Notes: a model not told the origin generated them from the letters alone. Shown: positions 35,764-49,033, numbered from the stretch's first letter. The stretch is DNA of 64,000 nt from Paulownia fortunei (GCA_019321725.1 CM033122.1:17200274-17264273), one strand, 5' to 3'. A program made the numbers and translations.

Positions 35764-36654
35764 TTATGTAGACATAATATCAAATGAGGAGCCAGATACT
35801 GAAAAATCATCCATAAAAATTTTCATTATGTTCTCTATCATATCATGAAAAATTGCCATCATGCATCTTTGAAATGTGACTGGGGCATTACATAATTCAA
35901 ATGGCATTCTACAAAAAGCAAAAGTATCATAAAGGTATGTGAATATTGTTTTCTCTTGATCTTCGGGTGCTATGATAATTTGATTGTACCCCGAGGAACC
36001 ATCAAGAAAATAATAGTATTGATACCCTACAAGTCGGTCTAACATTTGATCAATAAATGAGAGGGGAAAATGGTCTTTACGAGTAGCTTTGTTGATTTTT
36101 TTATAATCAATATATACTCACCAACCTGTGACCGTTCTTGTTGGTATTAGTTCATTATTATCATTTTAAATTATGGTCATGCCACCCTTTTTTGGAACTA
36201 CTTGAACTGGACTCACCCAAGAACTATCATAAATTGTATAAATAATTCTAGCATTCAACCATTTCAAAACTTCATTTCTTACAAACTCTTTCAATACAGG
36301 ATTTAGTCTACGTTGATGTTCAATAGATCGTTTGTAATATTCTTCCATTAAGATTTTATGCATGACAATTGAAGGACTAATACCTTTTAAATCACAAATT
36401 GACCAACCAATAGCAGATTTATACTCTCTTAAAACACGAAACAACTTTTCAACCTCTAAAGGAGATAAGGATGCTGAAACAATTACCAGATAAGTGTTGT
36501 TAGCACTTAGAAATTCATACTGTAAATGCTCGAGAAGTGCTTTCAACTCCGGTGATATTATTTGTTCTTTGATTGTGGAATCTACTATTACTTCCTTGCA
36601 CATATCATTCTTCAACTCCACCCCTCTTGATTCAAGAAAGAGCAAGTAATACAT
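35764..36654 (-). pseudogene. gypsy reverse transcriptase
   Basis: Minus strand. 36654-36166 reads AIGWSICDLKGISPSIVMHK, LNPVLKEFVRNEVLKWL, and SSWVSPVQVVPKKGG. 36045-35764 reads YFLDGSSGYNQI, FELCNAPVTFQRCM and IFMDDFSVSG, where F-M-D-D is the catalytic pair of Asp typical of this gypsy group. The frame is broken near 36165-36050, so the region carrying the first catalytic segment is out of phase. Confidence 0.88.
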
Positions 36655-36785
36655 GAAATCCTTATTATCAATATCATGGTGATTACCTTACATTATGGAA
36701 TGAACGATGTATTGCTCTAAAGGTTCGATAGGAATTTATTTGAGAAAATGATCATGCAAGCAATCCTATTACAAGTATATGGTTC

Positions 36786-37230
36786 CTATTGAAACTTCAA
36801 TGCATGATAAATATTAAACATCACTTCATCCTCATTAACTTTTAGAGTTAATTCACCGCGTTGCACATCAATCAAAGCATGCCCAATTGCAAGGAATGGT
36901 TGACCTAGAATTAAAGGAATTTCTTGGTCTTCCTCCATATCAAACACCACAAAATTTGCAGAAAATATGAATTTATCCATTTTTACCAATACATCTTCAA
37001 CAACTCCTCTTAGATAGGTGAGAGACCTATCCTCCAATTACAAGGTGATAGTGGATGGTTTGACTTCTCCAATTCCTAGTTTCCTGAAAACAGAAAGTGG
37101 CATCAAACTAATAATTGCTCCAAGATCACATAATACCTTATTAAAGAAAGATCCTCCTATGGTACAAGGAATAGTAAAACTCCCTGGATCCTTGAATTTT
37201 TGAGGAAGTTTTTTCTATAAAATGGCACTA
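36786..37230 (-). pseudogene. gypsy aspartic protease
   Basis: Minus strand. 37200-37050 holds the flap of Gag-protease with ALCDLGAIISLMP-like residues in a broken frame. 37037-36786 reads LRGVVEDVLVKMDKFIFSAN, VVFDMEEDQEIPLILGQPFL and IDVQRGELTLKVNEDEV, the C-terminal half of the domain. It matches the plus-strand copy at 42240-42500. Confidence 0.78.
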
Positions 37231-38780
37231 CACTCTTGTGTGAGATTCATAATTTCAAACTCAACCAATTGCCTTTTTCTTGACATCACATCTTTCTTGA
37301 ATTTGGCGTAGTTGGGCATTTGCTCAAGAGCATTTAAAGTTTTCGTTTCACTTGGAAAGTTTCCTTTATGTTTTTGAGCATTAAATTCAGTAGCAACCTA
37401 TCCAATTTAAATCTCCATTGATTTCATTTGAGCTCATAAATTTGAAGTTAGTTGACCCAATTGAGTCTCAATGTTGTCTATCTTTATTTCATCCCTATTG
37501 AATCGGGCTCTTGTCTCACCAATGAAAATGCTAATCAAATCCTCCAAAGATACCTTTTTCTCATCTACTTGAGGGTTGAAATGTGGTGGATTATTGTAAC
37601 CCGGTGAGGGTTGAAGCACATTTTGATTATTGGCATAGAAAAAATTCTCATGATTTTTAAACCCCGGATGGTAGTGAGTCAGTAATTAATTTTTCCTAAA
37701 ATCAAAATTATAGTTATTAACAAATTTTACCTGCTCATTACCTTTGGTTTCCATAAATGAAATACTAGGGGATGCCATGGAATCCATTCTTTGAGAAGCT
37801 CCATTAGAAGTCCAAGTTGCAAATTGGTTAGAAAGAGTAGAAATTTGTGCAACTAATTGTGTAAATGTATCTACCTTAAGAAAACTGACAAATTTTTTAA
37901 TGGAAGACCATCTGGAGGCCATTGATGGCTATTAGTAGCCATTTTCTCTAGCAAAATATGGGCTTCATCTGTAGTCTTAGACATCAAAGTTCTACTTACG
38001 ACAACATCTATTATAGTTCGAGTTTACCCATTCAAACCGTTGTAGAAGTATTGTACCTACTGCCAATCTTCATAACCATGTTGATGACAACTACTTAGAA
38101 AATCTTTAAACCATTCCCAAGCTTCATAGACTGGTTCAAAGTCTTGTTGGTGGAATTGAGCTATCTTACTCTTGAGTTGAAGTGTCTTGCTTGGTGGAAA
38201 GTACTTAATAAGGAATTTTCGTGCCAAGTTATTCCAACTCAGTATGCTACATGGTGCAAAAGATTGTAACCATAGCCTAGCTCTGTCCTGGAGTGAGAAT
38301 GAAAATAAGCAAAGTTTAATAGCATAATTGGACACTGCATTCATGTTGATGGTGTCACAAATCTCAAAAAACATATCTAAGTGTGCATTAGGACCTTCCA
38401 ACTCACTTTCTCCCAATTGATTTTGCTGTACCATGCTAATGAGGGCTGGTTTGAGCTCAAAATTATTGGCATTAATCAGTTTTTTTGCTATGCCGGAGTA
38501 GTTTTAGTTCATGGTTGGTTGAAAATAGTCCCGAATAGCTCGTTGTGGTGGTGGTTGTTGCAATGAAAGAATGGCGTTAATATTAGCATTGTTGATCTTA
38601 TCCATCATCGCTTGATTATAACTCTTTTTATTGTTCTAATTGCTCTACGAGTCCGCTCGATTTATGGATCAAAATAACCCAAGTTAAGACTCCTAGACTT
38701 ATACATACAAATACGTATAATCTAACGCAAGATAAGACAACAACAAAATATGGAAAGAAAATAAAAATAATCTATATTAA
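37231..38780 (-). pseudogene. gypsy gag
   Basis: Minus strand. 38434-38057 reads ELEGPNAHLDMFFEICDTIN, FSFSLQDRARLWLQSFAP and KFLIKYFPPSKTLQLKSK, the retrotransposon Gag domain (PF03732 type). Later blocks 37922-37686 and 37619-37434 (DNIETQLGQLTSNL) are the coiled part before the protease. No zinc knuckle was seen. Frame breaks occur near 38480, 38050, 37930 and 37680. Confidence 0.85.
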
Positions 38781-38828
38781 AATGAAGACTTAGTCATGAT
38801 AATATTAATGCACTTATGATAAAACAAT

Positions 38829-38845
38829 CCCCGATAACGGCGCCA
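38829..38845 (-). promoter_or_regulatory. primer binding site
   Basis: Minus strand TGGCGCCGTTATCGGGG, six bases after the 5' LTR. It differs from the canonical TGGCGCCGTTGCCGGGG only by AT for GC. Confidence 0.88.
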
Positions 38846-38851
38846 AAAATT

Positions 38852-40398
38852 TGTTTGTGAATTATATTGCAAACTGCAAGTGCACGTTATGTAAAACACA
38901 ATGGTGAGTTAAGTTGAGTATCCACCAGGATTGTAATAAAAAATTACAGCAAGTGTTGTAGTTTAAATAGTCTCAATCAAGTGATCATTAAACAAAGTAG
39001 AATACAAAAATTGCAAAAGACAAGAGTGAGTTCTTAGAAGTAATACAACAAATACCTTATGAATAAGAAATTCTAGAGAAATGACTCACCTAATTATCAC
39101 CTATGTTGTTCTTTCCAAAATATATTAATTCAAGCCAAAAATACATGTAAGTCAAGAATTCCTAAGATTATCAATTCTCTCTCTCGAGTGCCGAATTGAT
39201 TATGAGTTCTAATATGAATTTCAATATCTATATTAAAACTTAAGAATAAAACTCTATAAAGGTTCAATGAATTCTACTTCAAAACATCAAAGGTTTTATA
39301 AGCTTCTCAATTTTATGATTCTGAGGTTATGTTATCTTTATGATCATGTATAATATTTCCTCTCTCAAGCATCGAATCTCATACATCAAACACTCTCAAT
39401 TAATAGCTAAATAATCAAGATGCAATACTAAACAAGATAACACAAACAAGATGAATAACTTGAACTAATAATATTTGGAATTCAAAACATAGGATCAAAT
39501 AAGGTTACATCATCTTCTAGAAAGAAATGCTTAGTTCATCATATATGAATATAACTTCAAGAAATACATAAGAAAGATCATGAATTTTTTTCACCAATTT
39601 GTAAAGTGGAAGAAATGATTGAAACTCGCATTGTCTCCAAGAATGGCTCTCTTTTCTCTCTAAGAATAGCTCTCTATCCAGCAATACTTTTTTGTCTAAC
39701 AATACCTTCCCACCTCCAGAATATATTTGGAGGCTCTTTAGGGTCCTTAAAATTAGATTGGAGAAGCCCCAAAGAGGTTAAAGAACCCATTTTGCCCCTT
39801 TTATCTGCGTGGCAATGTGTAGACGCTGACATGATAACTAGGCACTGAACTTTCTATCTTCAGTGTCTGCAGCCTCTTTAAACCCATTTGTGACTGCATT
39901 CTAGTCCGAACTAGATTTTAGTGTCTTCATACGAATTGTATCTATATGTCTTGGCATTCCATATGCACTTGAAGCAACTAAATATGACATATGTGGAGAT
40001 AGGTATGCTTGAAATACCATGATGTGTCATAGCAGAACATTTCAGCCCAGTGCTGACTCTTGAATTCGATATTTATCATTGAGATTGACATAATTAGATT
40101 TTGTGGTAAACATAGAAGTTATAGATATATCTCCTGGATTTATAGTGGTTTAAGAATCAAGTTAAAATTATATTTGAACAAAGATTTATAATTGAAATAC
40201 AAAAACTATCATTAGTAGCACCATAATTTAGATTCTTCAACATTTCAACCAAGTTTTTGGTTTCTTTCCATTTTTTTCTCCTTTTGTTATTACCTACAAA
40301 ATTTTAAACTAAATGCATAAAAATTAGCAAAAAAACTTGAAAATAAACCAAATGTATATTAAAAGAATATGAATTATTGGTATAAAACCAACTTATCA
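38852..40398 (-). mobile_element. 5' LTR of the minus-strand gypsy element
   Basis: 1547 bases. In plus orientation it runs from TGTTTGTGAATTATATTGC to ..ACCAACTTATCA and is followed by CATGG. Confidence 0.88.
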
Positions 40399-40403
40399 CA
40401 TGG
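40399..40403. repeat. target site duplication CATGG, right copy
   Basis: Matches 30885-30889. The ATG inside it (40400) is in the gag reading frame of the host element. Confidence 0.85.
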
Positions 40404-42060
40404 CGGATAACATCAACAATGTTAATGTGAACGTCAATCTTCTATTACAACAACCACCACCACAACGAGCTATCCAAGACTATTTTCAAATAACCATGAA
40501 CTAAAACTACTCCTGGATAGCTTGACAACCGATCAATGACAAAAATTTGGAGCTTAAAGCGGCTCTCATTAGCATGGTGCAACATAATCCATTTGGAGAA
40601 AGTGCGTTGGAAGATCCTAATGCACACTTAGCCATATTTTTAGAGATTTATAACACCATCAAAATGAATGTAGTGCTTGATGATGCCATTAGACTTCAAT
40701 TATTTACATTCTCACTCTGGGACAAAGCTAGGCTATGGTTACAATCATTTTCACCAAGTAGCATACTAAGTTGGAATGACTTGACACGAAAATTTCTTAC
40801 TAAGTACTTTCCACCAAGCAAGACACTTTAACTCAAGAGTGAGATATCCTAAATCCACCAACAAGATTTTGAGCCACTATATGAAGCTTGGGATAAGTTT
40901 AAAGATTTTCTAAGAAGGTGTCCTCAACATGGTTATGAGGTACAATACTTCTATAATGGTTTGAATGGGCAAAATCAAACCATAATAGATGCTGCAACAT
41001 GTGGGATTTTAATGTCTAAGACTGCAGAGAAAGTCAATATTTTGCTTGAGGAGATGGCTACTAATACTTCAATGGCCTTTCAAGAGGTCTTCTATTAAAA
41101 AAGTTGGTGGTGTTCTTGAGGTAGATTTATTTACACAATTAGCTGCACACATTTATGCTCTTTCTAACCAATTTGCAGCTTGGACTTCTAATAGAGCTTC
41201 TCAAGGAATGGATTCCATGGGATCCACTTGTACTTCATTTATGGAAACAAAAGATAATTAGCAGGTAAATTTTGTCAATAACTGTAATTTTAATTTTAGA
41301 GGGAAATTAATTACCTACTCACTGCCATTCGGGGCTAAGAATTCATGAGAATTTTTCATATGCTAACAATCGAAATGTATTTCAACCATCATCGGGTTAC
41401 AATAATCCACCAAATCCTAACCCTCAAGTAGGTGAGAAAAATGCATCATTGGAGGATTTGCTAGACACTTTCATTAGCGAGGCAAGAGTCTGATTGAATC
41501 ATGATGAAGTAAAGATAGACAATATTAAGACTCAATTGAGGTAACTAGCTTCAAATTTAGGAGCTCAAATGAAATTAATAGAAACTCAAATTAGAGAACT
41601 TGCTACTGAGTTTAATGCTCAAAAACTTAAATGAAACTTTTCAAGTGATATGGAAATCAATCCAATGAAGCATTGAAAAGCCATCAACTTCGAAGTGGAA
41701 CAAAAATGAAAAGTCCAAACATTGATGAGCCAATGGCAAGCACTTCGAGTCAAAGTCTTATAGAGGAACAACAAAATAAAGAAGAAAGGTAATCAAATGA
41801 ACAAACAGGGGCTAAGAAGCTAAAATCTACTTCTAACTTTGAAACTTCTACTAAATTTAATGTTCTCATTCCTTTTCCACAAATATCTCAAAAGAAAAGA
41901 TTGATTCATAATTTGCAAAATTTTTGGAAATCTTCAAGAAAATTCGTATCAACATACCTTTGGCAGATGCTCTTGAGCAAATGCCCAACTACGCCAAGTC
42001 ATGAAAGATTTGATGTCCAGAAAAAGACGATTAGTGGAATTCAAAATTATGAATCTCACA
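40400..42060 (+). pseudogene. gag of plus-strand gypsy element (continuation)
   Basis: From ATGGCGGATAAC at 40400 the frame reads NNVNVNVNLLLQQPPPQ. After an early stop near 40500 it continues with ELKAALISMVQHNPFGESAL (40547), LQLFTFSLWDKARLWLQSF, WNDLTRKFLTKYFPPSKTL (stop at 40829), then YEAWDKFKDFLRRCPQHGYE and TCGILMSKTAEKVNILLEEM. This is the same Gag family as the minus-strand element that split it. Stops and shifts are frequent. Confidence 0.85.
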
Positions 42061-42560
42061 GAGGAGTGTGGTGCCATTTTACAAAAAATGATTCCTCAAT
42101 AATGAAGGATCCAATGAGTTTTACTATTCGTTGTACCATATGAGGATATTTTCTTGATAAAGCATTATGTGATCTTGGAGCAAGCATTAATTTGATGCCA
42201 CTTTCTATTTTTAGAAAACTAGAAATTGGAGAAGTCAAGTCATCCACTATCACCTTGCAATTGGCGAATATGTCTCTCACCTATACAAGAGGATTTGTTG
42301 AAGATGTATTGGAAAAAGTGGATAAATTCATATTTCCTACACATTTTGTGGTGTTAGATATGGAGTAAGACAAATAAATTCCTTAGTTCTTGGTCAACAA
42401 TTCCTTGCTATTGGGCATTCTTTGATTGATGTGTAGTGAATTAACTCTAAGAGTTAATGAGGATGAAGTGATATTCAACATTTATCGTGCATTGAAGTTT
42501 CAAGAGGAACCACATATTTGTAATAGGATTGAAATATTAGAAACTTGCTTGCATGATCAT
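42061..42560 (+). pseudogene. aspartic protease of plus-strand gypsy element, truncated
   Basis: CDLGASINLMPLSIFRKLEI carries the active-site D-L-G typical of plant gypsy elements (near 42170). It is followed by STITLQLANMSLTYTRGFVE, DKFIFPTHFVVLDME and LTLRVNEDEVIFNIYRALKF (42430-42500). It breaks off at 42560, where a reversed LTR of another gypsy family begins. RT and everything beyond are missing. Confidence 0.82.
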
Positions 42561-44190
42561 TGCTACAAGTTTAAGATTGCAAACCCAAGTGCAGGTTGTG
42601 TCAAGTAATAAATTTCTCGCGAGTATCAGGTTGATCCACAAAGAAGTTGTTTGAAAAATTCAGAATTATATTTCTATAAATAAAAGATTGGCTTTATGTG
42701 ATTTAAAATATATAAAAAATAATGTGTGCTATAGCCAAAGAAAAACCAAAGTAAAAAAAAATTGAGAATTATGGATCCAGTCTTGAGTTTTAGCTAGAGG
42801 AATAATTATCTATTCTTTTTACCTCATTTTATTGCCACTATTTGAATCTATTCGTAATGAAGGTTCTAATGGAAAGATGTTATCATATAGTTCATGCAAT
42901 AAGTTAATCATGATATTGTCTTACTATTTACAAATTATCTCTTAACACCAATAGTATTTATGGAATCAAGTATTTATGCACACCTTTGTCCATAACAAAT
43001 CAAGGTTTCATATTAGTGATTGGTGTAGTAAAACCAAACATCTTGTTAAATAAATTCAAGTATTTATTCTGTCATTAGTGATACATAAATCAAGAATCAC
43101 CACAAAACAAGTAGGATTTTAGATCAAAAATTCAAAAAATAATACAACACACTTAAGCATTTTCTACCTTTATAACCATTCATCTTCCTCCATCAAGAGG
43201 TTCACCCTTTGTCCTCAGTAAAATAAAATTTAGAAAGACATAATAAAAGTATGAAAGACTAAAAATAGAAGAGAAAAACTTACATTACTACTAGAAAATT
43301 TAGTCCAAAGAAACCCCCTACCCCCCTTACAAGCTTAATACCTGGCCTATTTATAGTGTTCATAGTATGCTAGAGGCTAAACATATAATTGAGGAGTTAA
43401 ACAATCAAGTTTTGTCAACAGTTGGTAAGGTGTTACACCAAATCCTCTAAAATTTCAACAACCTATTGAATTGAATTTTTAGGCCGGATACAGCCAGATT
43501 TTGATGATGGGTAAAGAATAACAGTTGTGGGTCTTTGTTTTCTAATATATTTTCATATATCATTGGTCCAATTTGGCTAGGAAAATATGGTAAAATTATC
43601 AAATCATATTCAAAATCCATCATTCAACATCAGGAACATATTGTAGTATGTTTATTGACCATTTTGACATATTTTCTCACCATCTTGTCTGGAGTAAACT
43701 TGTTTTATCTACCTCTTTGTATAACATATCCAAATTTTAGTTTAAGAGATATGACCCAATTAGCAAAATAGGTCAGGACTGGCCTTAACTTTGATCTAAA
43801 TTTTTTGGTGATCTATTTTGTACAACTACTTGTAATCCAATTTCTTGAATCCTTACATGTTTAGTATGAGATCTAAAGTCTACATTAACTTGCAGATGAA
43901 TGACTTATCTATCCATAGCATTAAGAATTAACCCAAAATCATTTTAGAATCGAACGTTACGCTAGTTTCTCTAAAACCTGCACAAAAGAAGATAAAACTT
44001 TTGAATTTTATTTTTTATGTTGATTTCCCATTTTTATTCCAAAAACACAAAAATGCTTTAATTGGTAGTTCTAATGACAATTTCAAAGTGAGAATAATTA
44101 TATAAATCCTAATTAATTATTTGGTATGTCAAAATTCGATGACAAAGTTTTTATAAGGAATGAAGGATTGTAATGCCCAATTCTTTCATA
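42561..44190 (-). mobile_element. reversed LTR of the tandem gypsy family
   Basis: Plus orientation starts TGCTACAAGTTTAAGATTGCAAACCCAAGTGCAGG, the reverse of the end of the LTR at 56278-57874 (..gggtttgcaactttaaagttatagca). The match is clear to about 43100 (ccacaaaacaagtaggattt, the reverse of aaaccctacttattttgtgatg) and weaker to about 43990 (cctgcacaa). The far end could not be fixed, since the expected CTTATCA is not seen. Confidence 0.65.
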
Positions 44191-44651
44191 CATAACCAAT
44201 AATAAGCATCTTGTATGAATATGCATCTAATCAATACGCATTATTAGATTATGGTATACAAATAGCATGATTGCACAAACATGAATAATTATTACTATTT
44301 GATCTAGTTATGCTTTAACATGCATTAGTTCATGAAATATGATATCAAACTTTTGTTTCTTGATTTAACATATTCCTTAAGTGCCTTTTTGCAGGGAAAA
44401 ACTCAATATCTCGGTTAAGAAAGATTAATGTATTGAATGGCCATGAAATGAATTATTTGTACTACTCCATACTAGTTATATACTGGAGTGATTATTTGCC
44501 TAATAATTTATTTGAAATATATTATATTTAGCTAAAAACTAAAAATATACAAAATGGTGCAATTGGATTGGTAGGTTGACTAGGTTGAATGAAATCATTC
44601 TAAACTACATTGCACTTGATTATAACACCAAAGCATCAATACTTGAAATAT
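44191..44651. other. unassigned AT-rich DNA
   Basis: No coding frame and no recognised repeat. It may include the worn end of the LTR to the left. Confidence 0.4.
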
Positions 44652-47600
44652 TGTAACACCCCTATTACTACACAACTATATATATATAGTATAATTTAAC
44701 ATGATAGAGTCTGAGTGCATGCATTATTATTATTATTTTTTTCCTGTAATATATTAATAAATAATAAATATTTTTCCATTTATAGACTAATATATATACC
44801 TGTAGAGGACCCATAACAATCATAATATTTACATAGCCATGTACAGAAAAGTTATAAAAGTAACATATAGTACAAATCCCAAAACTTAATACAATAGACT
44901 CTAAAATCAAATAAGTTAATAACCAACCCAACAGGTCGTCATACATGTACACTGATCCTCAGAACCTGTAGGAGCTTCAGCCCATCGCTCAGTAAGTTAA
45001 TGGCTTCAAGTATCATCAAACTCACCTACAATGCATGAACTACATGAACTAATACTCAGTAAATAAAAATCATGCATGCTGAAGGGATAATCCAACATAA
45101 ATGCAATGCATTTCTACGAGATCATGACAAGAAGGCAAACTTATGCATAAAAATAGTTCATTCAAAATCATTTTCCATCACTGGGCTCTTGGCCCACCTA
45201 CTATATACCGGATAGAGCTCTTAACAATATCAATAATCATATGGCCATAAACAGATCGACACAGTCCGGGGGCCATCTTCTGGGATCACTAGAGGTCCAC
45301 CCCCTGTCTTCCCCTGTGACCCTCCAGAAGTCTTCCCACTAGTGGCATTGATAAGAGCACAGTCAAGTGGTCCACCCTCTCATGACCACTAGAGGCATAC
45401 CCCCTGTCAACCCCTATGATCCGTTGAGAAGTAATACTTGCGGTGCCCCAAATATCATATCAATAAGCCACACAGGCCTCGGTACATAGTAGTGGCTAAC
45501 CAAAATAATTTCTTTATGAAAATAATGTCATGTATACAAAACCTGAACTGTGAGTACGTGTTATGCATGTACATGTAAATTCTGATAAATGGCATGTCCA
45601 ATGACATAATAGATCCTATGTCCCATCATCCAAGAAACATATGCACTATAAGGTATGTTTAATACTCACAATACACATATCAAGACACAAGGATCACATT
45701 TAATATAGATAATACACAAATTACTATGTCCATACATTGTAGTTGCAAATAGATTTTTACTTACCTTTGATCGATTGTGTGTTACTTCTAGGTTTATTAA
45801 GTATTACTCCCCAACCTTAGATGTGAAATAATTTATAAAAATACAAGATATCGATCACCATCATCAATTAACAAGTTCATTATACCTAATGTAGTATAAA
45901 GATCTTAAATCTCTATTTAACTAAACAACTTTACCACTTAGAAACTATAACCAAATACAACCTTCTACGTACATTTATTCCACATCTTAAATGTATAATA
46001 ACCTCACTTAATTAATGTATTATAACTCTTACAATATTTTCCTAAATGTTAGGGATCAAATGCACCACATTTATGCTGGAACATATTAATGAACCAAATG
46101 GGACAGATTCACCACTTCACATTTTCTTGCCGCCATATTAATTTGCATGATGATTTTGACACCCTTAGACATATTCATTCACTCCAAAATTTTTATCACA
46201 CTTATCTAACATAAAAAAAATATAACCATGTCATAGAATGGCTAAAAATCATGGATATAGCTTCCCAAGTTCAGCTCCTTTCACAGCATACTGAAATAGA
46301 TTTTTCCTACCGTGAAAGTTTTACGCACTTCATGACATTAATGGTTTTGGCACCCATAAGTATATTAAATCACTCCCAAATTTTCACCACACTTATATAA
46401 CATATAAAAAGAGACAACCAGGTCATATCCTTGCCAAAACTAATGGATTTAATACTGTAAAAGTAGTCCACTTCACATAGGACAGAATCTATAATTCGAT
46501 GGTGACAGTTTTGAGCATCTCTTTAATATCATGCCCTATTTCAATTTCTAATCGATGAAAATTTATTCCAATACTCTTAACCCATGTATATGATGATAAT
46601 TAAAGGTTTTATTCAACATACCATACACTTTTGAAGCCTAAAACACAAGCCAACAATAAGGTGACAGTTTCTGCCACAAGTATTTCCTATTAAGTGTTTG
46701 TCATCAAAAACCCTTTCTTTGTTCACCAAAGTCTAACTAAAAACTTTCTAAAACTTTTATAAGAGATATGAAAATGAAAGGCAAAACTGTAGATAAGTGT
46801 TACTTATGCAGATTTTGAAGTTAAACTTGATGGTAATCACTTCTCCTTTGCTTTTTTTGCTTTTATTTCAACTTGAAATCAATTTGGAGAACTTGCATTC
46901 CTTAAGGTGTGTGTTTGGAAGATGAAAGTGGCTGAAATGAAGGTCTGGTCATGGCTTAAGGGTGAAGGGTTTGAGGTGTTAGCTTAAGATTAATAAGAAA
47001 GCATGAGGTGGCAAAGCTTGATGTGGCATGTAATGGTATAATCTGATTTTCTCCCTTATCTTGCAGCCCTAATCTTTTGTATCTCATATATTCTTATTTG
47101 GTTTCAACCTATCTTAGTCACCATTCATCCCCATAGGTAATTCCTATGTCCGTTCATTCGATCTCCAAATCGATTGACATCCAATTCTTAAATGATTGTC
47201 TAGTTTGCATTTCTAAAATTATATGCACATATGGACCTTGTATTATGACACTTAAATCACATTATATCTTGTCCAATATCCCAAGTATGTTAATCTATGG
47301 ATGTATACTTTTAAAACACCTCGATCTAATTAAATTAAATCATACAAACTTACTAGTAACACCTTGAATATTTCCAAAATTATAACATATAACCTATGAT
47401 TATCCAATATATCGACCAATCTATTCTTTTCTTATTTAAATATAGAATTTCTTAATTAGGTTATAAGATCTCAACCACTTATATCATGTGATAGCATTAG
47501 AGGTCTAACGATTAAGAATGCTATATAAGATGCCATGTAAATATTAATGCAAATTAATATATAAGTAGCATGTAATGCATGAATCACATTGGCCAAGTGA

Positions 47601-48610
47601 ATTGTGAGAGGTTCGGGTATCACACACATCCTATCTTTCAAAGAGATTGATCTTTTCACTTAGCACAAAGCGGACTTGAAGTAAGTTGAAACTTTCATTT
47701 GTTGTATCATAAGAATCATATAATGTTTCATGTTTTATTGTGATTGTCATTATTTATCAAATAATATAATGTTTGATGCATTTATAGTTCATGAAGCATG
47801 ATACTATTAAAAATATAACAAGGTTTCTAAAAAAGAAGTATGAAATTTGATTGATGGTCGGGTAGACAAGGGATGTGGGAGGATCGGCGGACCCATCAAA
47901 TGGTGGCAAATATTTGAGGTTGAAAAATTAGTATAGGAAAGTCACAATGAATGAGTTAGAAAATGGCTAATACCTGAGTATGAAAGACCAAGTATGGAAA
48001 TCCCGTATTATTTCTCTTATTGGCTAATCATTATAAACAGGTTCTAAAAACTACGGTTTATTGCTATTAGTTAGGTATCACACTTTAAGGGTCCTAAAGA
48101 ATGATTTATGAAAGGAAATTATTGAATTGAATAATTTATTTATTAATTTATGAGATTTGCATATACTATATTTGTTTTTGCATTAGTTTTACCTTACTGA
48201 GCCTTTAGCTCATTAAATTCTTATGATACAGGTGAAAATGTATTAGAGGTTGACTGAGTTTTCATAGCAGTCAGATAGAGATTTATTCATATGCCATGCT
48301 TCGAGCTATTTTCATAACCTATTTTGAAAGCTCTATTTTTGTTTTTAAATAAGCTGCTCTGTTATGGTTTTGTAAATAATTGTTTTAAACTATAGAGGAG
48401 ATAATAACATCATGTACTGGGTTTTAATTTATGTAAACGGTATGTTTACAATGAAATGAAACAACAAATGAATTCAAACTCTTTTATCTTATAGCCAAGA
48501 AGGGAAGCTTCTATTGAAATTATAACTCTAGTATTGATAAAAAGTTCACATTTCTTGACTTAACTGTATCAGTTTGTTTAGGTTCTACAGTTAGGTTAAG
48601 GGGTGTTACA
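44652..48610. mobile_element. 4-kb unit with 12-bp inverted termini, probable chromovirus solo LTR
   Basis: It begins TGTAACACCCCT and ends AGGGGTGTTACA, a perfect 12-base inversion. No protein domain is present. A GC-richer patch (45180-45450, cctctgtcttcccctgtgacc-type phrases) sits in AT-rich surroundings. Very long LTRs with TGTAACACCC ends are usual in Tekay/Del chromoviruses (known), so a solo LTR is the best reading. The five bases on each side (AATAT and ATAAC) do not match, so no target duplication supports it. A non-autonomous TIR transposon is the alternative. A piece of the same unit lies at 22580-23095. Confidence 0.55.
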
Positions 48611-49033
48611 ATAACATAATAAAATGCAATAGAAATAAAAATGAACATGTCATGATGATCAGGATTTAAAAGAAAGATCAAAAGAAGAATTTATAATTAT
48701 ACTCACATCACTAGCTACAAAGTGAAATATTTCAATAAAAATAGAGAACTACATAGGTTTACCCAATTTATTTCTCTATATGCAAGGTAGACATAATTAA
48801 GCATCTCAAATTACAACGAAACCAATTCAAATGATCAAATAAACTTCAAAATACTTGTTTTACCAAACTTACCAGTTATTCAAAAAAGATGTGTGAATAT
48901 TAAAAAGTAAACACTTTAACTTGTTAGAATATTTAGTTATATGTATTGCAACCAATCTTTCTACAAAATTTAAGATATGCACAAGATTTATTTTTCAAGA
49001 TAGTACCCTTGGACTCTAACAAAAAGAGGATTG
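48611..49033. other. unassigned DNA before the gypsy tandem
   Basis: No coding frame or recognised element. At the junction with the retroelement the sequence gattgca is written twice (49029 and 49038), a possible repair footprint. Confidence 0.4.

Larger units (their letters stand above)
30890..40398 (-). mobile_element. complete but decayed Ty3/gypsy element, minus strand
   Basis: A 9509-base element with two LTRs (30890-32429 and 38852-40398), PBS at 38829-38845, PPT at 32430-32445, and gag, protease, RT, RNase H and integrase in that order on the minus strand. CATGG flanks both ends. The PBS type (tRNA-Asp-like TGGCGCC..), the long interior and the F-M-D-D RT motif suggest the Athila/Tat side of plant gypsy elements (inference). 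The two LTRs differ by many substitutions and small indels, so the insertion is old, and every coding domain carries stops or shifts. Confidence 0.9.

Noticed and set aside
30890..40398. tRNA or other RNA genes within the window
   Set aside because: tRNA-like strings are only primer binding sites complementary to tRNA 3' ends; no cloverleaf or A/B box pair was recognised.
44652..48610. CACTA or Mutator transposon
   Set aside because: Ends do not start with CACTA, no 3-bp or 9-bp target duplication is visible, and no transposase fragment was found.
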